Shown one piece after another: positions 35,401 to 44,814 of a DNA stretch of 64,000 nucleotides. This stretch comes from Streptomyces sp. NBC_01439 (lineage in GTDB: Bacteria; Actinomycetota; Actinomycetes; Streptomycetales; Streptomycetaceae), in NCBI RefSeq assembly GCF_036227605.1, contig NZ_CP109487.1, forward strand, positions 7,861,001-7,925,000. The letters run 5' to 3'. Position 1 is the first letter of the stretch. The number at the start of each line of letters is the position of its first letter. The position numbers and the translations under genes were made by a program. The notes below the pieces were generated by a model, which was not told where the DNA came from, searched no databases, and saw only the letters and a program-made list of their open reading frames with translations.

Positions 35401-36966
35401 ATGTTCCGAAGATCGCTGAACTGCGCCGTGCTGCCCGTCGTCGCCGCCCTCACGGTGATGTACGGCGGCTCGCCGGCCCAGGCCGAAGAGATACCCAAGG
35501 CCCCCGGCCACCGCCTCGTCACCCACTACGACGGCGCGCCCGCGGCCGCCGCCCCACTGCCCGGCGAGGCGCCGCCGCAGCACCCCTTCCTCGCACCCAA
35601 CGGCCGCAGCGGCATGCACTCCGACGCGGCGGGCAGCGCCACCTCCCCCTGGTCGGGGCCGCTCGGCAAGAACCCGAAGGCGACCAGCGAGAAGATCGCC
35701 GCACTCGGCGGCGAGTGCGCGACCGCGACCTTCGACTCGGCCGGCCGGCTCGTCACGGTGTGCGGCACCTTCTCCGGCTTCAAGGTCAAGCTCCTGGAGC
35801 CCCGTACGCTCGCCACGCTCGCGGAACACCAGCTCCCGCAGCGCTCCTCGACGGTCGAGGCGATCACCTCGCTCGACTTCGCGAAGATCTTCAAGGACAC
35901 CTCGGGCGGTGCCTACTTCTACCTGGACGACCAGGACCGCGCGGTGCTGGCCGACTCCCGCCAGCACATCCTGCGCCTGGCCCACTCGCAGAACCCCGAC
36001 GGCAGTTGGAAGTTCACGGTCGACGACGACTGGGACCTCACGGGGCAGGTCCCGCACGACTGCGTGACCTGGACCAACCTGTGGCCCAGCGGTACCTGTG
36101 ACCCCGTCACCTCGGTGATGCCCGACTGGAACGGCCGCATCTGGTGGGTCACCCGCCAGGGCCGGGTCGGCACGGTGGATCCGGTGACCTCGCAGATCCG
36201 TTCGGTCCAGCTGCCGGGCGAGGAGATCCAGAACTCCTTCTCGGTCGCCGAAGACGGCGTCTCCATCGTCTCCGACCACGCGCTCTACAGCTTCCGTGCC
36301 ACTGCCGACGGCACTCCCGAGATCCAGTGGCGCCAGACGTACGACCGGGGCACGGCGTCCAAGCCCGGTTCGGTCAACCAGGGGTCGGGCACCACCCCGG
36401 ACCTCTTCGGCCAGGGCTACGTCGCCATCACCGACAACGCCGACGACCGGATGAACGTCCTGGTCTACAAGCGCGGGGCGGACGTACCCGCCGACCGGCG
36501 GCTGGTCTGCAAGGTGCCGGTGTTCGGATCCGGCGCCTCGACCACCGACAACTCCCTCATCACCTGGGGCAACAGCATCGTCGTCGAGAACAACTACGGC
36601 TACGAGAACCCGACCACCCTGCTGCTGGGCAAGTCCGTCGTGGGCGGAGCGGCCCGCATCGACGTCCGCGCCGACGCCAGCGGCTGCGACACGGTCTGGG
36701 CGAGCGCGATCCGCGCTCCCTCCGTGGTCCCGAAGCTCTCCACCGCGAACGGGCTGCTCTACTTCTACGAGAAGGAGCCGAACGCCTGGGGCATCGACGC
36801 TTGGTACCTCACGGCGGTGGACTTCCGCACGGGCGAACGCCGCTGGCGACAGCTGACCGGCACCGGTCCGCTCTACGACAACAACTGGGCCCCGATCACC
36901 CTCGGCCCCGACGGCACCGCGTACGTCGGCGTCTTCAACGGCATCGTCGCGGTCCGCGACACCTGA
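35401..36966 (+). CDS. Secreted beta-propeller-like protein
   Basis: 521-residue exported protein from ATG 35401 (GAGGAAG upstream). A signal peptide ends near SPAQA-EE (about residue 27). The body has repeated beta segments suggestive of a propeller: NGRIWWVTRQGRVGTVDP, SIVSDHALYSFRATADG, NGLLYFYEKEPNAWG, GTAYVGVFNGIVAVRD. Paired cysteines (HDCVTW, GTCDPV; VCKV, SGCDTVW) suit extracellular disulfides. No catalytic motif is recognised; the function is unknown. Confidence 0.75.
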   Translation: MFRRSLNCAVLPVVAALTVMYGGSPAQAEEIPKAPGHRLVTHYDGAPAAAAPLPGEAPPQHPFLAPNGRSGMHSDAAGSATSPWSGPLGKNPKATSEKIAALGGECATATFDSAGRLVTVCGTFSGFKVKLLEPRTLATLAEHQLPQRSSTVEAITSLDFAKIFKDTSGGAYFYLDDQDRAVLADSRQHILRLAHSQNPDGSWKFTVDDDWDLTGQVPHDCVTWTNLWPSGTCDPVTSVMPDWNGRIWWVTRQGRVGTVDPVTSQIRSVQLPGEEIQNSFSVAEDGVSIVSDHALYSFRATADGTPEIQWRQTYDRGTASKPGSVNQGSGTTPDLFGQGYVAITDNADDRMNVLVYKRGADVPADRRLVCKVPVFGSGASTTDNSLITWGNSIVVENNYGYENPTTLLLGKSVVGGAARIDVRADASGCDTVWASAIRAPSVVPKLSTANGLLYFYEKEPNAWGIDAWYLTAVDFRTGERRWRQLTGTGPLYDNNWAPITLGPDGTAYVGVFNGIVAVRDT

Positions 36967-36982
36967 CGGACGGACGGACGGA

Positions 36983-37016
36983 CCGCCCGCCGCCGGGTAC
37001 CCCCGGCGGCGGGCGG
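36983..37016. terminator. 15-bp GC hairpin between convergent genes
   Basis: 36983-36997 and 37002-37016 are perfect 15-bp arms with a TACC loop. A short GACG tandem run (about 36964-36982) precedes it. It is probably a terminator for the propeller-like gene. Confidence 0.8.
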
Positions 37017-37143
37017 CTCACCGCGCACGGCGCCCGCTTCGGACGATCGGCCGGAACCAGCACGCCACGGTGCCGGCGGGAACGACGGCGCTGGAGACGA
37101 GCGGGAGGTCGATCAGCGACCGGCGCTGTTGGCGGCGGCCTCG

Positions 37144-38283
37144 TCAGTGCGCTGACCGGCGGTGCCATTCCTCGGCGAGCAGCCGGTAGGAGTTCACGCG
37201 GTCCGCGTGCCCGTGCGTGATCGTGGTGATCAGCAGTTCGTCCGCGCCGGTCGCCACCTGGAGCCGCTCCAGGTGATCGGCGACGGTCCGCGCGGAGCCG
37301 ACGAACCGGGTCTCCACGCGGTCGGCCACCAGCTGCCGGTCCGCCTCGGTCCACGGCAGGGCCCGCGCCTCGGCCGGGGTGGGATAGGGGATGGCCCCCT
37401 CGGCCCTCCGGATGCTGCGCACCCAGGCCGCGTACCCGGTGGCCAGTTCGCGCGCCGACTCCTCGTCCTCGGCCACCACCACGTCGGCGGACACCGTCAG
37501 GTACGGCCGGTCCAGTGCGGCCGACGGCTTGAAGGCTGCCCGGTATCCCGCGGCCGCGTCCAGCACCGCCGCCGGACTGACGTGGTAGTTGGCTGCGAAC
37601 CGCAGCCCGTTGCGACCCGCCGTTTCCGCACTCACCCCGCCGCTGCTGCCCAGGACCCACACCTCCACGTCGGCCCCCTCGCCGGGGACGGCGTGCGCCT
37701 CCACCCCCTCCGGCGAGCGGTACTCGCCCCGCAGCAGCGCGAGCACGTCGTCGACCTGCTCGCCGTACTCCTGCGGCTCGGCCCCCGGCAGGTTCAGCAG
37801 CTTCTGCTGGAGGGCCACCCGCGGATGGCCCAGCAGAGGGGCGAAGGAGAACGGGGCGGGGATCCGCAGCCCGTTCGGGGCGTACCCGTCCACGACCGGG
37901 GTGACCGGCGGCTGCCCGCCAACACCGGCGGACGGCCGGGGCCGGCCCGCCGAGCGGCCCAGCCCCAGGTCGATGCGCCCGGGATGCAGCGCGTCGATCA
38001 GGCCGAACTCCTCGACGGTCGACAGCGCGGTGCGGTGTCCGAGCTGCACCGCGCCGGAGCCGAGCCGGATGGTGGTGGTCGCGGAGGCGGTCAGCGCGAG
38101 CACGACCGCCGGCGAGGTACCGGCGACCCCGGGATTGAGGTGGTGCTCGGCGAACCAGTAGCGGGCGTAGCCGAACTCCTCCGCCCGCCGGGCGAGATCG
38201 ATGCTGCGGTGCAGGGCCTCGGCGGCGGTGGAACCGGACGAGACGGGGACGAGGTCGAGGACCCCGAGGGGGATGCCGGGCAT
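37144..38283 (-). CDS. LLM-class flavin-dependent oxidoreductase (MsnO8-like)
   Basis: Bacterial-luciferase-like monooxygenase of 379 residues from ATG 38283 (AAGGAG upstream). Landmarks are PLGVLDLVPV, the YWFAEHHLNPGVAGTSP block and the flavin-site LGSGAVQLGHRTALSTVEEF (in part). It uses reduced FMN supplied by a separate reductase. It is the last gene of the minus-strand group that includes two more LLM genes, an arylsulfotransferase-like gene and an ABC transporter, which suggests oxidative release of sulfur from organic compounds. Confidence 0.85.
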   Translation of the reverse strand: MPGIPLGVLDLVPVSSGSTAAEALHRSIDLARRAEEFGYARYWFAEHHLNPGVAGTSPAVVLALTASATTTIRLGSGAVQLGHRTALSTVEEFGLIDALHPGRIDLGLGRSAGRPRPSAGVGGQPPVTPVVDGYAPNGLRIPAPFSFAPLLGHPRVALQQKLLNLPGAEPQEYGEQVDDVLALLRGEYRSPEGVEAHAVPGEGADVEVWVLGSSGGVSAETAGRNGLRFAANYHVSPAAVLDAAAGYRAAFKPSAALDRPYLTVSADVVVAEDEESARELATGYAAWVRSIRRAEGAIPYPTPAEARALPWTEADRQLVADRVETRFVGSARTVADHLERLQVATGADELLITTITHGHADRVNSYRLLAEEWHRRSAH

Positions 38284-38333
38284 GGCCGGACTCCTTGAGA
38301 GTCGGGGGGAGGAGGGAGGGAAGGAACCGTCGA

Positions 38334-39728
38334 TCAGCGCCGAGCTCGGCTCTGCGAAGCCCTCCGGGGTCGGGAGGACGGGGTCGGAGCCGCGAGGCCG
38401 AGGTGGTCGCGCAGAGTGGTGCCCTCGTACTCGGTGCGGAAGACCCCCCGTTCCTGGAGCAGCGGTACGACGGAGTCCGCGAATCCGTCCAGGCCGCCGG
38501 GGGTGATGTGGGGGACCAGGATGAAACCGTCGGCGGCGTCCGCCTGTACCAGCGTGTTGATCGACTCGGCGATCGTGGCGGCCGATCCGACGAAGGTCTG
38601 GTCGGCGGTGGTCGCGATGACCAGCTCGCGGATCGACAGGTTCTTGGCCCGGGCCAGCTCGCGCCACTGCCGGGCGGTGGCGAGCGGATCGCGGAACTGC
38701 CGTACGCTCGCCCGCCCGAGGGCGATGGTGTTCTCCCCGACCTCGGGGTCGACCTCGGGCAGCGGACCGTCCGGGTCGTAGGCGGACAGGTCCCGGTTCC
38801 AGACGTGCTCCAGGAACTTGATCGCGGTCTGCCCGCTGACCTGGAGGCGGCGCACCTCGTGGGCGAGCTCCCGTGCCTGCGCGTCCGTGTCCCCGAGGAC
38901 GAAGGTGGCCGCGGGCAGGATCTTCAACTGGTCGTGCGCACGGCCGTGCCGGGCGAGTCGGCCCTTGACGTCCGCGTAGAACTCCCGCCCCGCATCGAGG
39001 GTTCCGTACCGTCCGAAGACGGCATCGGCGCCGGCGGCGGCGAACTCCCGGCCCTCCTCGGAGTCGCCCGCCTGGAAGATCACCGGCCGGCCCTGCGGGC
39101 TGCGCGGCACGTTGAAGTGGCCCTCGATGTCGAAGTGCCGGCCCCGATGGGCGAAGGCCCCCGCCCCCGCGTCGCGCAGGAAGGTGCCGGTCCCTGCGTC
39201 GGCGGCGATCTCGGAGCCGTTCCAGGAGTCGAACAGCTCGTTGGCGGTGGCCAGGAATTCCTGGGCGCGGGAATAGCGGTCCTCGCGCGGCAGGAATCCG
39301 CCGCGCCGGAAGTTCTCGCCGGTGAAGGCGTCCCAGGAGGTGACCACGTTCCAGGCGGCCCGGCCCTGCGAGAGGTGGTCGAGCGTGGCGAACTGGCGGG
39401 CCACCTCGTAGGGCTCGTTGAAGGTGGAGTTGATGGTGCCGGTCAGGCCCAGACGATCGGTCACCGCGGCCAGCGCGGCGAGCACCGTGAAGGTGTCGGG
39501 CCGGCCCACTACGTCCAAGTCGTATAGGACGCCGCCCTGTTCGCGCAGTCGTAGCCCCTCTGCGAGGAAGAGGAAGTCGAACTTGGCGCGCTCGGCCGTC
39601 CGGGCGAAGTGGATGAACGAGTCGAAGTCGATGTGGCTGCCGGCGGCCGGGTCGCTCCACACCGTGGTGTTGTTGACGCCCGGGAAGTGGGCCGCGAGGT
39701 GGATCTGCTTGAGCGGCTTGCTGCTCAT
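38334..39728 (-). CDS. NtaA/DmoA-family FMN-dependent monooxygenase
   Basis: 464-residue LLM monooxygenase of the nitrilotriacetate/dimethylsulfide/sulfone type. Features are LKQIHLAAHFPGVNNTTVW, FLAEGLRL, FNEPYEVARQFATLDHLSQG, RAAWNVVTSWD, and VIFQAGDSEEGREFAA. The length fits the family. With its neighbours it forms an LLM array of three; within this locus, cleavage of a C-S or C-N bond of an imported compound is the likely role. Confidence 0.88.
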   Translation of the reverse strand: MSSKPLKQIHLAAHFPGVNNTTVWSDPAAGSHIDFDSFIHFARTAERAKFDFLFLAEGLRLREQGGVLYDLDVVGRPDTFTVLAALAAVTDRLGLTGTINSTFNEPYEVARQFATLDHLSQGRAAWNVVTSWDAFTGENFRRGGFLPREDRYSRAQEFLATANELFDSWNGSEIAADAGTGTFLRDAGAGAFAHRGRHFDIEGHFNVPRSPQGRPVIFQAGDSEEGREFAAAGADAVFGRYGTLDAGREFYADVKGRLARHGRAHDQLKILPAATFVLGDTDAQARELAHEVRRLQVSGQTAIKFLEHVWNRDLSAYDPDGPLPEVDPEVGENTIALGRASVRQFRDPLATARQWRELARAKNLSIRELVIATTADQTFVGSAATIAESINTLVQADAADGFILVPHITPGGLDGFADSVVPLLQERGVFRTEYEGTTLRDHLGLAAPTPSSRPRRASQSRARR

Positions 39729-39776
39729 GGTGGGTCCTTCCGGAGGGTCCGGGGCAGGCGGCGGATCGAGCCGTGA

Positions 39777-40720
39777 TCAGGCCGCGGGCCGCGCGTAACG
39801 GTTGGCCGGGCGGTCCAGCCCGAGCAGGCCGCGCAGGGTGTCCGCCCCGTACTCCTGGCGGAAGGCTCCGCGCCGCTGCAGTTCCGGCACCAGCCGCCGG
39901 GTGATGGCGGGCAGGTCGTGGGCGATCGAGCCCGGCCGCAGCAGGAAGCCCGACAGGCCCGCCGCACGCCGTTCCAGGAGCAGGTCCGCCAGCTCGCCGG
40001 GGCTTCCGGTGAAGACCGCGCCGTCACGGGCGTACGGGACGCCCGCGAGCGCGTCGAGGCGCTCCAGGCGCGCGGCGGCCGCCGGGGCGTCCACGTCGAG
40101 GAACACCGTGAGCTCCCCGAAGAAGTGCAGCGGGTCCGCCGCGAGCCCGGTCGTCTCACGGGCCCGCCGGATCGCCGCCACGGCCGCCCGCGTGCCGTCG
40201 CCGTCGTGCGCGGCCACGTACCCGACCTCCGCTGACCGGGCGATGAGCCCGTACGAGGCCTCGCCGTCCCCGGACGCGCTGACGACGGGCTGACCCTGCG
40301 GCGGGCGCGGGGTGATCGAAGGCCCCCTGACACTGAAGTGACGGCCCTCGAAGTCGATGTGGTGCAGCTTCTCGCGGTCGACGAACCGGCCCGTGGCCAC
40401 GTCCCGGATCTCCGCGTCGTCCTCCCAGCTGTCCCACAGCCGCCGGATCACCTCGACGTGGTCGGCGGCCTCCGCGTACAGCTCCCCGTCCGCCCGTCGG
40501 GGCCGGTGGGCGAGGAGGACTGGAGGGCGAGGCCGTCCTCGAAGGTGATGAAGTCGAGCAGCCCGGCCTCCGCCTCGGCGGCGAGACCGGCCCAATAGCG
40601 GGCGGTGAAGAGCTCGGCGGGCCGGGCACCCGGCTCGCGCCAGGCGGCCGGGTGCCGGCCCGCGCCGTCGAGGGCGACGGCGAGGTGCAGGGGCGCCGGG
40701 GACGATGAGGAAACGGACAC
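39777..40720 (-). pseudogene. LLM-class monooxygenase, internal deletion with frameshift
   Basis: The N-terminal part (SVSSSSPAPLHLAVALDGAG to DFITFEDGLALQSSSPTGPD) lies in one frame. The C-terminal part (GELYAEAADHVEVIRRLWDSW through RGLLGLDRPANRYA, shown in part) lies in another. The frames meet near 40495-40500. Intact relatives have roughly 85-95 residues between these two blocks, including the conserved segment for flavin binding, so a deletion of about 250-290 bp not divisible by three is inferred. No ORF spans the junction. The product cannot be functional unless the assembly is wrong. Confidence 0.8.
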
Positions 40721-41052
40721 GGAGAATTGCGCCTTCCTGCTCGGCGTACGGAAAAGGGAAGCCGATGCGGGATCGCGCAATTCGGCCCGTCATCATTTCC
40801 TCTCGAAAACGCTACGCCCGATAGCGGTGCCATACAAGGAACGTAATATTAAGAGAACTTGGCAGCGGTGTTGCCCGGGGCCCGGACGGCCGGGAAGAAG
40901 GGCAGGCGGCGCAGGGTGAAGCAGCTCGACTTGTAGAGCCGGATCGCGTGCGCCAATTTAATCAGCCGTACATGAAACGCCTTCCAGTGAAATGATGCGG
41001 GGTGTGTGGGGCGCGGGGGTTGTGGGGGGCTGCCGGGACGTACGGGTGTGCC
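40721..41052 (-). promoter_or_regulatory. Gap upstream of the LLM group, probable promoter
   Basis: This 332-bp stretch between the sulfotransferase-like gene and the LLM group holds no gene. The part at 40800-40880 is clearly AT-richer (TAATATTAAGAGAACTT), which suits a minus-strand promoter for the LLM genes. No defined boxes or operators could be assigned with confidence. Confidence 0.35.
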
Positions 41053-42162
41053 TCACAGCCACGGGATCTGTTCCGCGGCGTACCGGTAGGCGCGGAAGAC
41101 CGAGTTCTGGGCGCCGGCCGAGGACTCCAGGCCCACGCCCTCCCCGAAGGACCGGAACTGCGGGACCACGAACTCCCACACCACCTCCCCGCCCGTGGTC
41201 ACCTCGAAGAGCCGTCCGAAGGAGCCCTCGGCGATGAAGGTGTTGCCGTTCGGGAGGCGTTGGGCGCTGGACATGTACGGGCTGAAGAAGTTCTGCGGCG
41301 GGTTGTCCTCGTACGCCCACACCTCCTTGCCGGTGGCCGGGTCGAGCTCCAGCACCCGCGAGTACGGCACCGAAGTGGTGGCGCGGTAGGTGCCGTTGTC
41401 GAAGACCAGGAGGGTGCCGCCGGGCAGTTCGTGCGGATGGTGCTGCTGGGCCAGCACGTCCGGGCCGATGCGCCAGCGCACGGACCCGTCGGCGCGGTCC
41501 ACCGACACGGTGGTGGACGCGCTGCGGAAGCCCACCACGATCGAGCCGTCCGCGCTCTCGTTGACGGTGTTGGCCATCGGCCAGTGGTTGCGCGCGAAGT
41601 GCGGGTTCAGCGGTACCTCCTGCGGGTCCAGGTGCTCGATGGCGGCCCAGCGCCACACGATCTCCCCGTCCCAGGTCAGTTCGTACACCACGTCCCCGTA
41701 GATCACCCCGCCGGGCGCCTCCGACCCGGGGACGCCGCCCCGGATCCGGGCCGCGTCGGCCGGGTCCAGCGGCTCGACGGCCCCGATGATCAGGTTGCCG
41801 TTGCGCAGCAGCGAGGCGTCGTGGTGGTGGAAGGGGTGCCGGACCTCGCGGACCACCGTCGAGTCGGGGGCCAGCTCCTGGAAGATGCCGCCGTGGTAGA
41901 CGTCCCAGATGGGGAAGAGGGTCGGGCCGCTCGTGTCCTTGGCCGCGTAGAAGAGGTTTCCGTTCGGCAGGATCTGCGCCTGACGGCCGGGCGGGTGCGG
42001 GGAGTTCCAGGTGTGGACCGGCCGGCCCTCGATGTCGACGAGGTGGATCTCGCCGGCGCTGGTGATCGGCGTGTAGAGGGTGAGGCCGCCGTAGCTGCGC
42101 TCGGGGTCGTGGGCGATCAGGCCGACGCCGCGGCGGCGCAGGGTGTTCTGGTCGACGGTCAT
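41053..42162 (-). CDS. Arylsulfate sulfotransferase-like propeller protein
   Basis: 369-residue member of the arylsulfotransferase (ASST) family, which moves sulfate between phenolic esters without PAPS. Repeated blade motifs are NGNLIIGAVEPLDP, DGSIVVGFRS, PGGTLLVFDNG and NGNTFIAEGSFGRLFEV. Candidate active-site His residues lie in HPFHHHDASL, ARNHWPMANTV and AQQHHPHELPGG. No signal peptide is present, so it is cytoplasmic, unlike the periplasmic E. coli enzyme; cytoplasmic ASSTs are known in Streptomyces nucleoside-antibiotic pathways. Here it lies within a sulfonate-type transport locus. Confidence 0.82.
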   Translation of the reverse strand: MTVDQNTLRRRGVGLIAHDPERSYGGLTLYTPITSAGEIHLVDIEGRPVHTWNSPHPPGRQAQILPNGNLFYAAKDTSGPTLFPIWDVYHGGIFQELAPDSTVVREVRHPFHHHDASLLRNGNLIIGAVEPLDPADAARIRGGVPGSEAPGGVIYGDVVYELTWDGEIVWRWAAIEHLDPQEVPLNPHFARNHWPMANTVNESADGSIVVGFRSASTTVSVDRADGSVRWRIGPDVLAQQHHPHELPGGTLLVFDNGTYRATTSVPYSRVLELDPATGKEVWAYEDNPPQNFFSPYMSSAQRLPNGNTFIAEGSFGRLFEVTTGGEVVWEFVVPQFRSFGEGVGLESSAGAQNSVFRAYRYAAEQIPWL

Positions 42163-42173
42163 GGGATTCTCCT

Positions 42174-42209
42174 GGGTGCGGGTGCGGGTGCGGGTGCGGG
42201 TGCGGGTGC
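42174..42209. repeat. Hexamer microsatellite (six GGGTGC units)
   Basis: Six exact tandem GGGTGC copies fill most of the 52-bp gap between the substrate-binding protein stop and the sulfotransferase-like start, ending 12 bp before that ATG. Slippage here would change leader length without changing either frame. Confidence 0.9.
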
Positions 42210-42214
42210 CTGGT

Positions 42215-43210
42215 TCAGCGGACGGTGACGGCGGCCGGGTCGACGGCCGCCAGCGGGCCGGTGTTCAGGTACGTCAGCAGTGCGGCGCGGTCGGCGGCGC
42301 CGGGCAGGTTCTGGGCGGCCTTGGCCCAGGCGGCCTCCTCTTCCAGCTGCGCCAACAGCTCGGGGGAGAGGGTGGCGCCGTACGTGTAGCGCGGCTGGAA
42401 GGCGTCGACGTAGGCGGCCTGGAGGACGCCCTTGGACTGGGCGAGCACGGCCTTGCGGGCCTCGGCCGGGTTGGCGCCGAGTTCCCGCTGGGCGCGCAGC
42501 AGCGTGCGCAGGACCGCGGTGGTGCTCTGCTCGCTCGCCGAGGGTCCGGCGACGAGGAGGGTCCTGGCCGTGTACCCGGTGAAGGGGAGCTCGGCGTAGG
42601 CGCCGCCCAGGGCGGTGCGCGCGGCGTCGTAGAAGCTGGGGAAGGTGACGCCGGCGTCGATGTCGCCGCGGGCCAGGGCCGAAGTGACCTGGTTCGGGGC
42701 GAGGTTCACCACGGTGACGTCCGCCGCGGTCAGTTGTGCCGAGGCGAGCATCCGCGACAGCGCGTACTCGACGTTCGTGCCCTGGGGGACTCCGACCTTG
42801 CGGCCCTTCAGCGCGGCGAAGGCGGTGATCTGCCGGTCGGTCCTGGTGAGCAGGCGCCAGTCGGAGAAGCGGGACAGGTCGGCGACGACCCGCAGCTCCC
42901 GCCCGCCCAGCGCGGCCGTCACGGCGGGCAGATCGCCGACGACGCCGAGCTGGGCCTGGCCGCCGAGCACGGCGTTCAACGCGTCCCGGCCGGTGGGCTG
43001 GGTGGTGACGGTGGCCTCGATGCCCTCGGCCGACCACAGGTCGCCCTCTTCGGCCACGTACACGGGGGCGCCGCCGAGATGGTCGCTCGCGGCGAGGGCG
43101 ACGGCCGGACGGTCGTCCGCCGGGTCCGAGGGGGATCCGGCGCAGGCCGTGGCGAACGGGGAGAGCAGGGCGGCCAGCAGTACGGCGGCCACCGCGCGGG
43201 GTCCGAGCAT
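42215..43210 (-). CDS. ABC transporter substrate-binding lipoprotein (sulfonate/nitrate type)
   Basis: 331-residue lipoprotein from ATG 43210. The signal peptide ends in lipobox ATAC (Cys about 23). The mature part shows the NMT1/SsuA-like pattern LGGAPVYVAEEGDLWSAEG, GRDALNAVLGGQAQLGVVGD, GRKVGVPQGTNVEYALSRML and LARGDIDAGVTFPSFYDAA. It is predicted to capture an alkyl- or arylsulfonate, taurine or similar anion. It follows the ATPase gene with a 32-bp gap. Confidence 0.88.
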   Translation of the reverse strand: MLGPRAVAAVLLAALLSPFATACAGSPSDPADDRPAVALAASDHLGGAPVYVAEEGDLWSAEGIEATVTTQPTGRDALNAVLGGQAQLGVVGDLPAVTAALGGRELRVVADLSRFSDWRLLTRTDRQITAFAALKGRKVGVPQGTNVEYALSRMLASAQLTAADVTVVNLAPNQVTSALARGDIDAGVTFPSFYDAARTALGGAYAELPFTGYTARTLLVAGPSASEQSTTAVLRTLLRAQRELGANPAEARKAVLAQSKGVLQAAYVDAFQPRYTYGATLSPELLAQLEEEAAWAKAAQNLPGAADRAALLTYLNTGPLAAVDPAAVTVR

Positions 43211-43242
43211 GGTGAGCGGTCCTTCCGGGGATGTGAACGGGA

Positions 43243-43962
43243 TCATTCGGAGCCGAGGTGACGGGTGATCAGGGAGCGTAGGTCGGGATCGGGCGGCCCG
43301 GCGGGCACGGCGTGGTCGGCGAGCACCCGCCCGGGACTCCCGCCGAGGACGATCACGCGCCCGGCGAGCGCCAGCGCCTCGTCGATGTCGTGCGTGACGA
43401 ACAGGACGGTGGTGCCGCGGCGCTGCCACAGCTCCCGCAGCAGGGTCTGCATCCGGGTCCGGGTCAGCGCATCCAGCGCACCGAACGGCTCGTCCATCAA
43501 AAGCACTTCGGGCTCGGCGGCCAGCGCCCGGGCCAGCGCCACCCGCTGCTGCATCCCGCCCGACAGCTGGGCCGGGTACTTCTCCGCGCCGTCCGCGAGC
43601 CCCACCTCGGCCAGCGCCGCGAGGGCGCGCCGGCGGCGCTCCGCACGGGGCAGCCCGAGGCGCCCCAGGGCGAACTCGACGTTGCCGCGGGCCGTGCGCC
43701 ACGGGAACAGCGCGTAGTGCTGGAACACCACGCCCCGCTCCGGGCCGGGCCCGCGCACCGGCTCCGCGCCCGCGGTGACCCGCCCGGCCGTGGGCCGTAC
43801 GAAGCCGGCCACCGTGTTGAGGACCGTAGACTTGCCGCATCCGCTGGGCCCGAGCAGCGCCGTGAACGAGCCCGCCGCGAACTCCAGGTCGGTGTGCTCC
43901 AGCACCGGCGCGCCGGCCGCGTAGCCCACCGAGAGCCCCTTCAGGCGTACCTCGAGGCTCAT
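43243..43962 (-). CDS. ABC transporter ATP-binding protein (sulfonate/nitrate type)
   Basis: 239-residue ATPase of the SsuB/TauB/NrtD group. Walker A is GPSGCGKST, the Q-loop [10 protein letters not shown], the signature LSGGMQQR, Walker [12 protein letters not shown] and the H-loop VTHDIDEA. It overlaps the permease gene by 4 bp (ATGA), so it is the second gene of the transport operon. Confidence 0.93.
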   Translation of the reverse strand: MSLEVRLKGLSVGYAAGAPVLEHTDLEFAAGSFTALLGPSGCGKSTVLNTVAGFVRPTAGRVTAGAEPVRGPGPERGVVFQHYALFPWRTARGNVEFALGRLGLPRAERRRRALAALAEVGLADGAEKYPAQLSGGMQQRVALARALAAEPEVLLMDEPFGALDALTRTRMQTLLRELWQRRGTTVLFVTHDIDEALALAGRVIVLGGSPGRVLADHAVPAGPPDPDLRSLITRHLGSE

Positions 43963-44738
43963 GACGCGCTCCAGTGCACGAACCGGCGGCCCACGGCGGC
44001 CAGTACGAGGTCGACGGCCACCCCCAGCAGCCCGAGTACGAGCAGCCCCGCGAACATCCGGTCCACCCGCAGGAACTGGCCGTCCACCTGGAGCCGGTAC
44101 GCCAGTCCGCTGTCCGCGCCGCCCAGTTCGGCCGCGACGAGGGCGAGCAGGGCCACTGAAGCCCCGTAGCGCAGCGCCGCGAGCAGCACGGGAGCGGCGG
44201 CGGGCAGCAGCACCTCGGTGAACCGCCGGTGCAGCGGGGCCCCCAGCGACCGGGCCGCCCGCAGGTGGGAGACCGGTACCCGGGACACCCCGTCGTGGAC
44301 GTACAGCCAGACGGCGAGCAGGACGGCGTACGCGATGAGAAGGTGCTTGGCGCTCTCGCCGATGCCGAACCAGGCGGTCGCGAGCGGTACCAGCGCGATG
44401 GCCGGGATCGGCCGCAGGAAGGAGATCACCGGGGTGACGGCGGCGGACACCTTCGGCAGGTAGCCGGTGGTGAAGCCGAGCGCGCTGCCGCCGACGGCAC
44501 CCAGCGCGAAGCCCTGTGCGGCCCGGGCCAGGCTGGCGCCGAGGTCGGCGGCCAGGGTGCCGCTGCGGGCCATGTCCGCCAGGGCGGTCGCGGTCTCGCC
44601 GGGCGTGGGCAGCAGTCCCGGGGCGACCCCGCCGGAGCGGGCGAGGAGGTACCACAGGGCGAGGACGACACCGGCCGCGCCCAGGGCCGGGCCGAGCCCG
44701 GAGAGGCCCCGGCCGGGGGGTGAGGGGGTGGCGTGCAC
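43959..44738 (-). CDS. ABC transporter permease (sulfonate/nitrate type)
   Basis: 259-residue membrane permease from GTG 44738, chosen because AGGAG lies 7 bases upstream (an ATG at 44795 lies inside the tandem repeats). About six transmembrane segments and the conserved EAA-like loop ([24 protein letters not shown], in part) are visible. [19 protein letters not shown] is typical of SsuC/TauC permeases. First gene of the minus-strand operon. Confidence 0.9.
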   Translation of the reverse strand: MHATPSPPGRGLSGLGPALGAAGVVLALWYLLARSGGVAPGLLPTPGETATALADMARSGTLAADLGASLARAAQGFALGAVGGSALGFTTGYLPKVSAAVTPVISFLRPIPAIALVPLATAWFGIGESAKHLLIAYAVLLAVWLYVHDGVSRVPVSHLRAARSLGAPLHRRFTEVLLPAAAPVLLAALRYGASVALLALVAAELGGADSGLAYRLQVDGQFLRVDRMFAGLLVLGLLGVAVDLVLAAVGRRFVHWSAS

Positions 44739-44750
44739 GGGGCGGCTCCT

Positions 44751-44806
44751 CGTTCGTTGCGACGCGTTCGTTGCCACGCGTTCGTTCCGGCGCATTCGTT
44801 GCGAGG
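44751..44806. repeat. Four 14-bp tandem repeats upstream of the transport operon
   Basis: Units at 44751, 44765, 44779 and 44793 share CGTTCGTTGCGACG with one to four changes each; a fifth weaker unit starts at 44807. The array lies between the permease start and the palindromic region 44815-44856. 14 bp is not one helical turn, so it is unlike a simple phased operator array; leader-RNA roles are also possible. Confidence 0.85.
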
Positions 44807-44814
44807 CGCCTGTT

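Noticed and set aside
44738..44795. ATG at 44795 as permease start
   Set aside because: It would place the 14-bp tandem repeats in the coding region and lacks a ribosome site; GTG 44738 has AGGAG at proper spacing.
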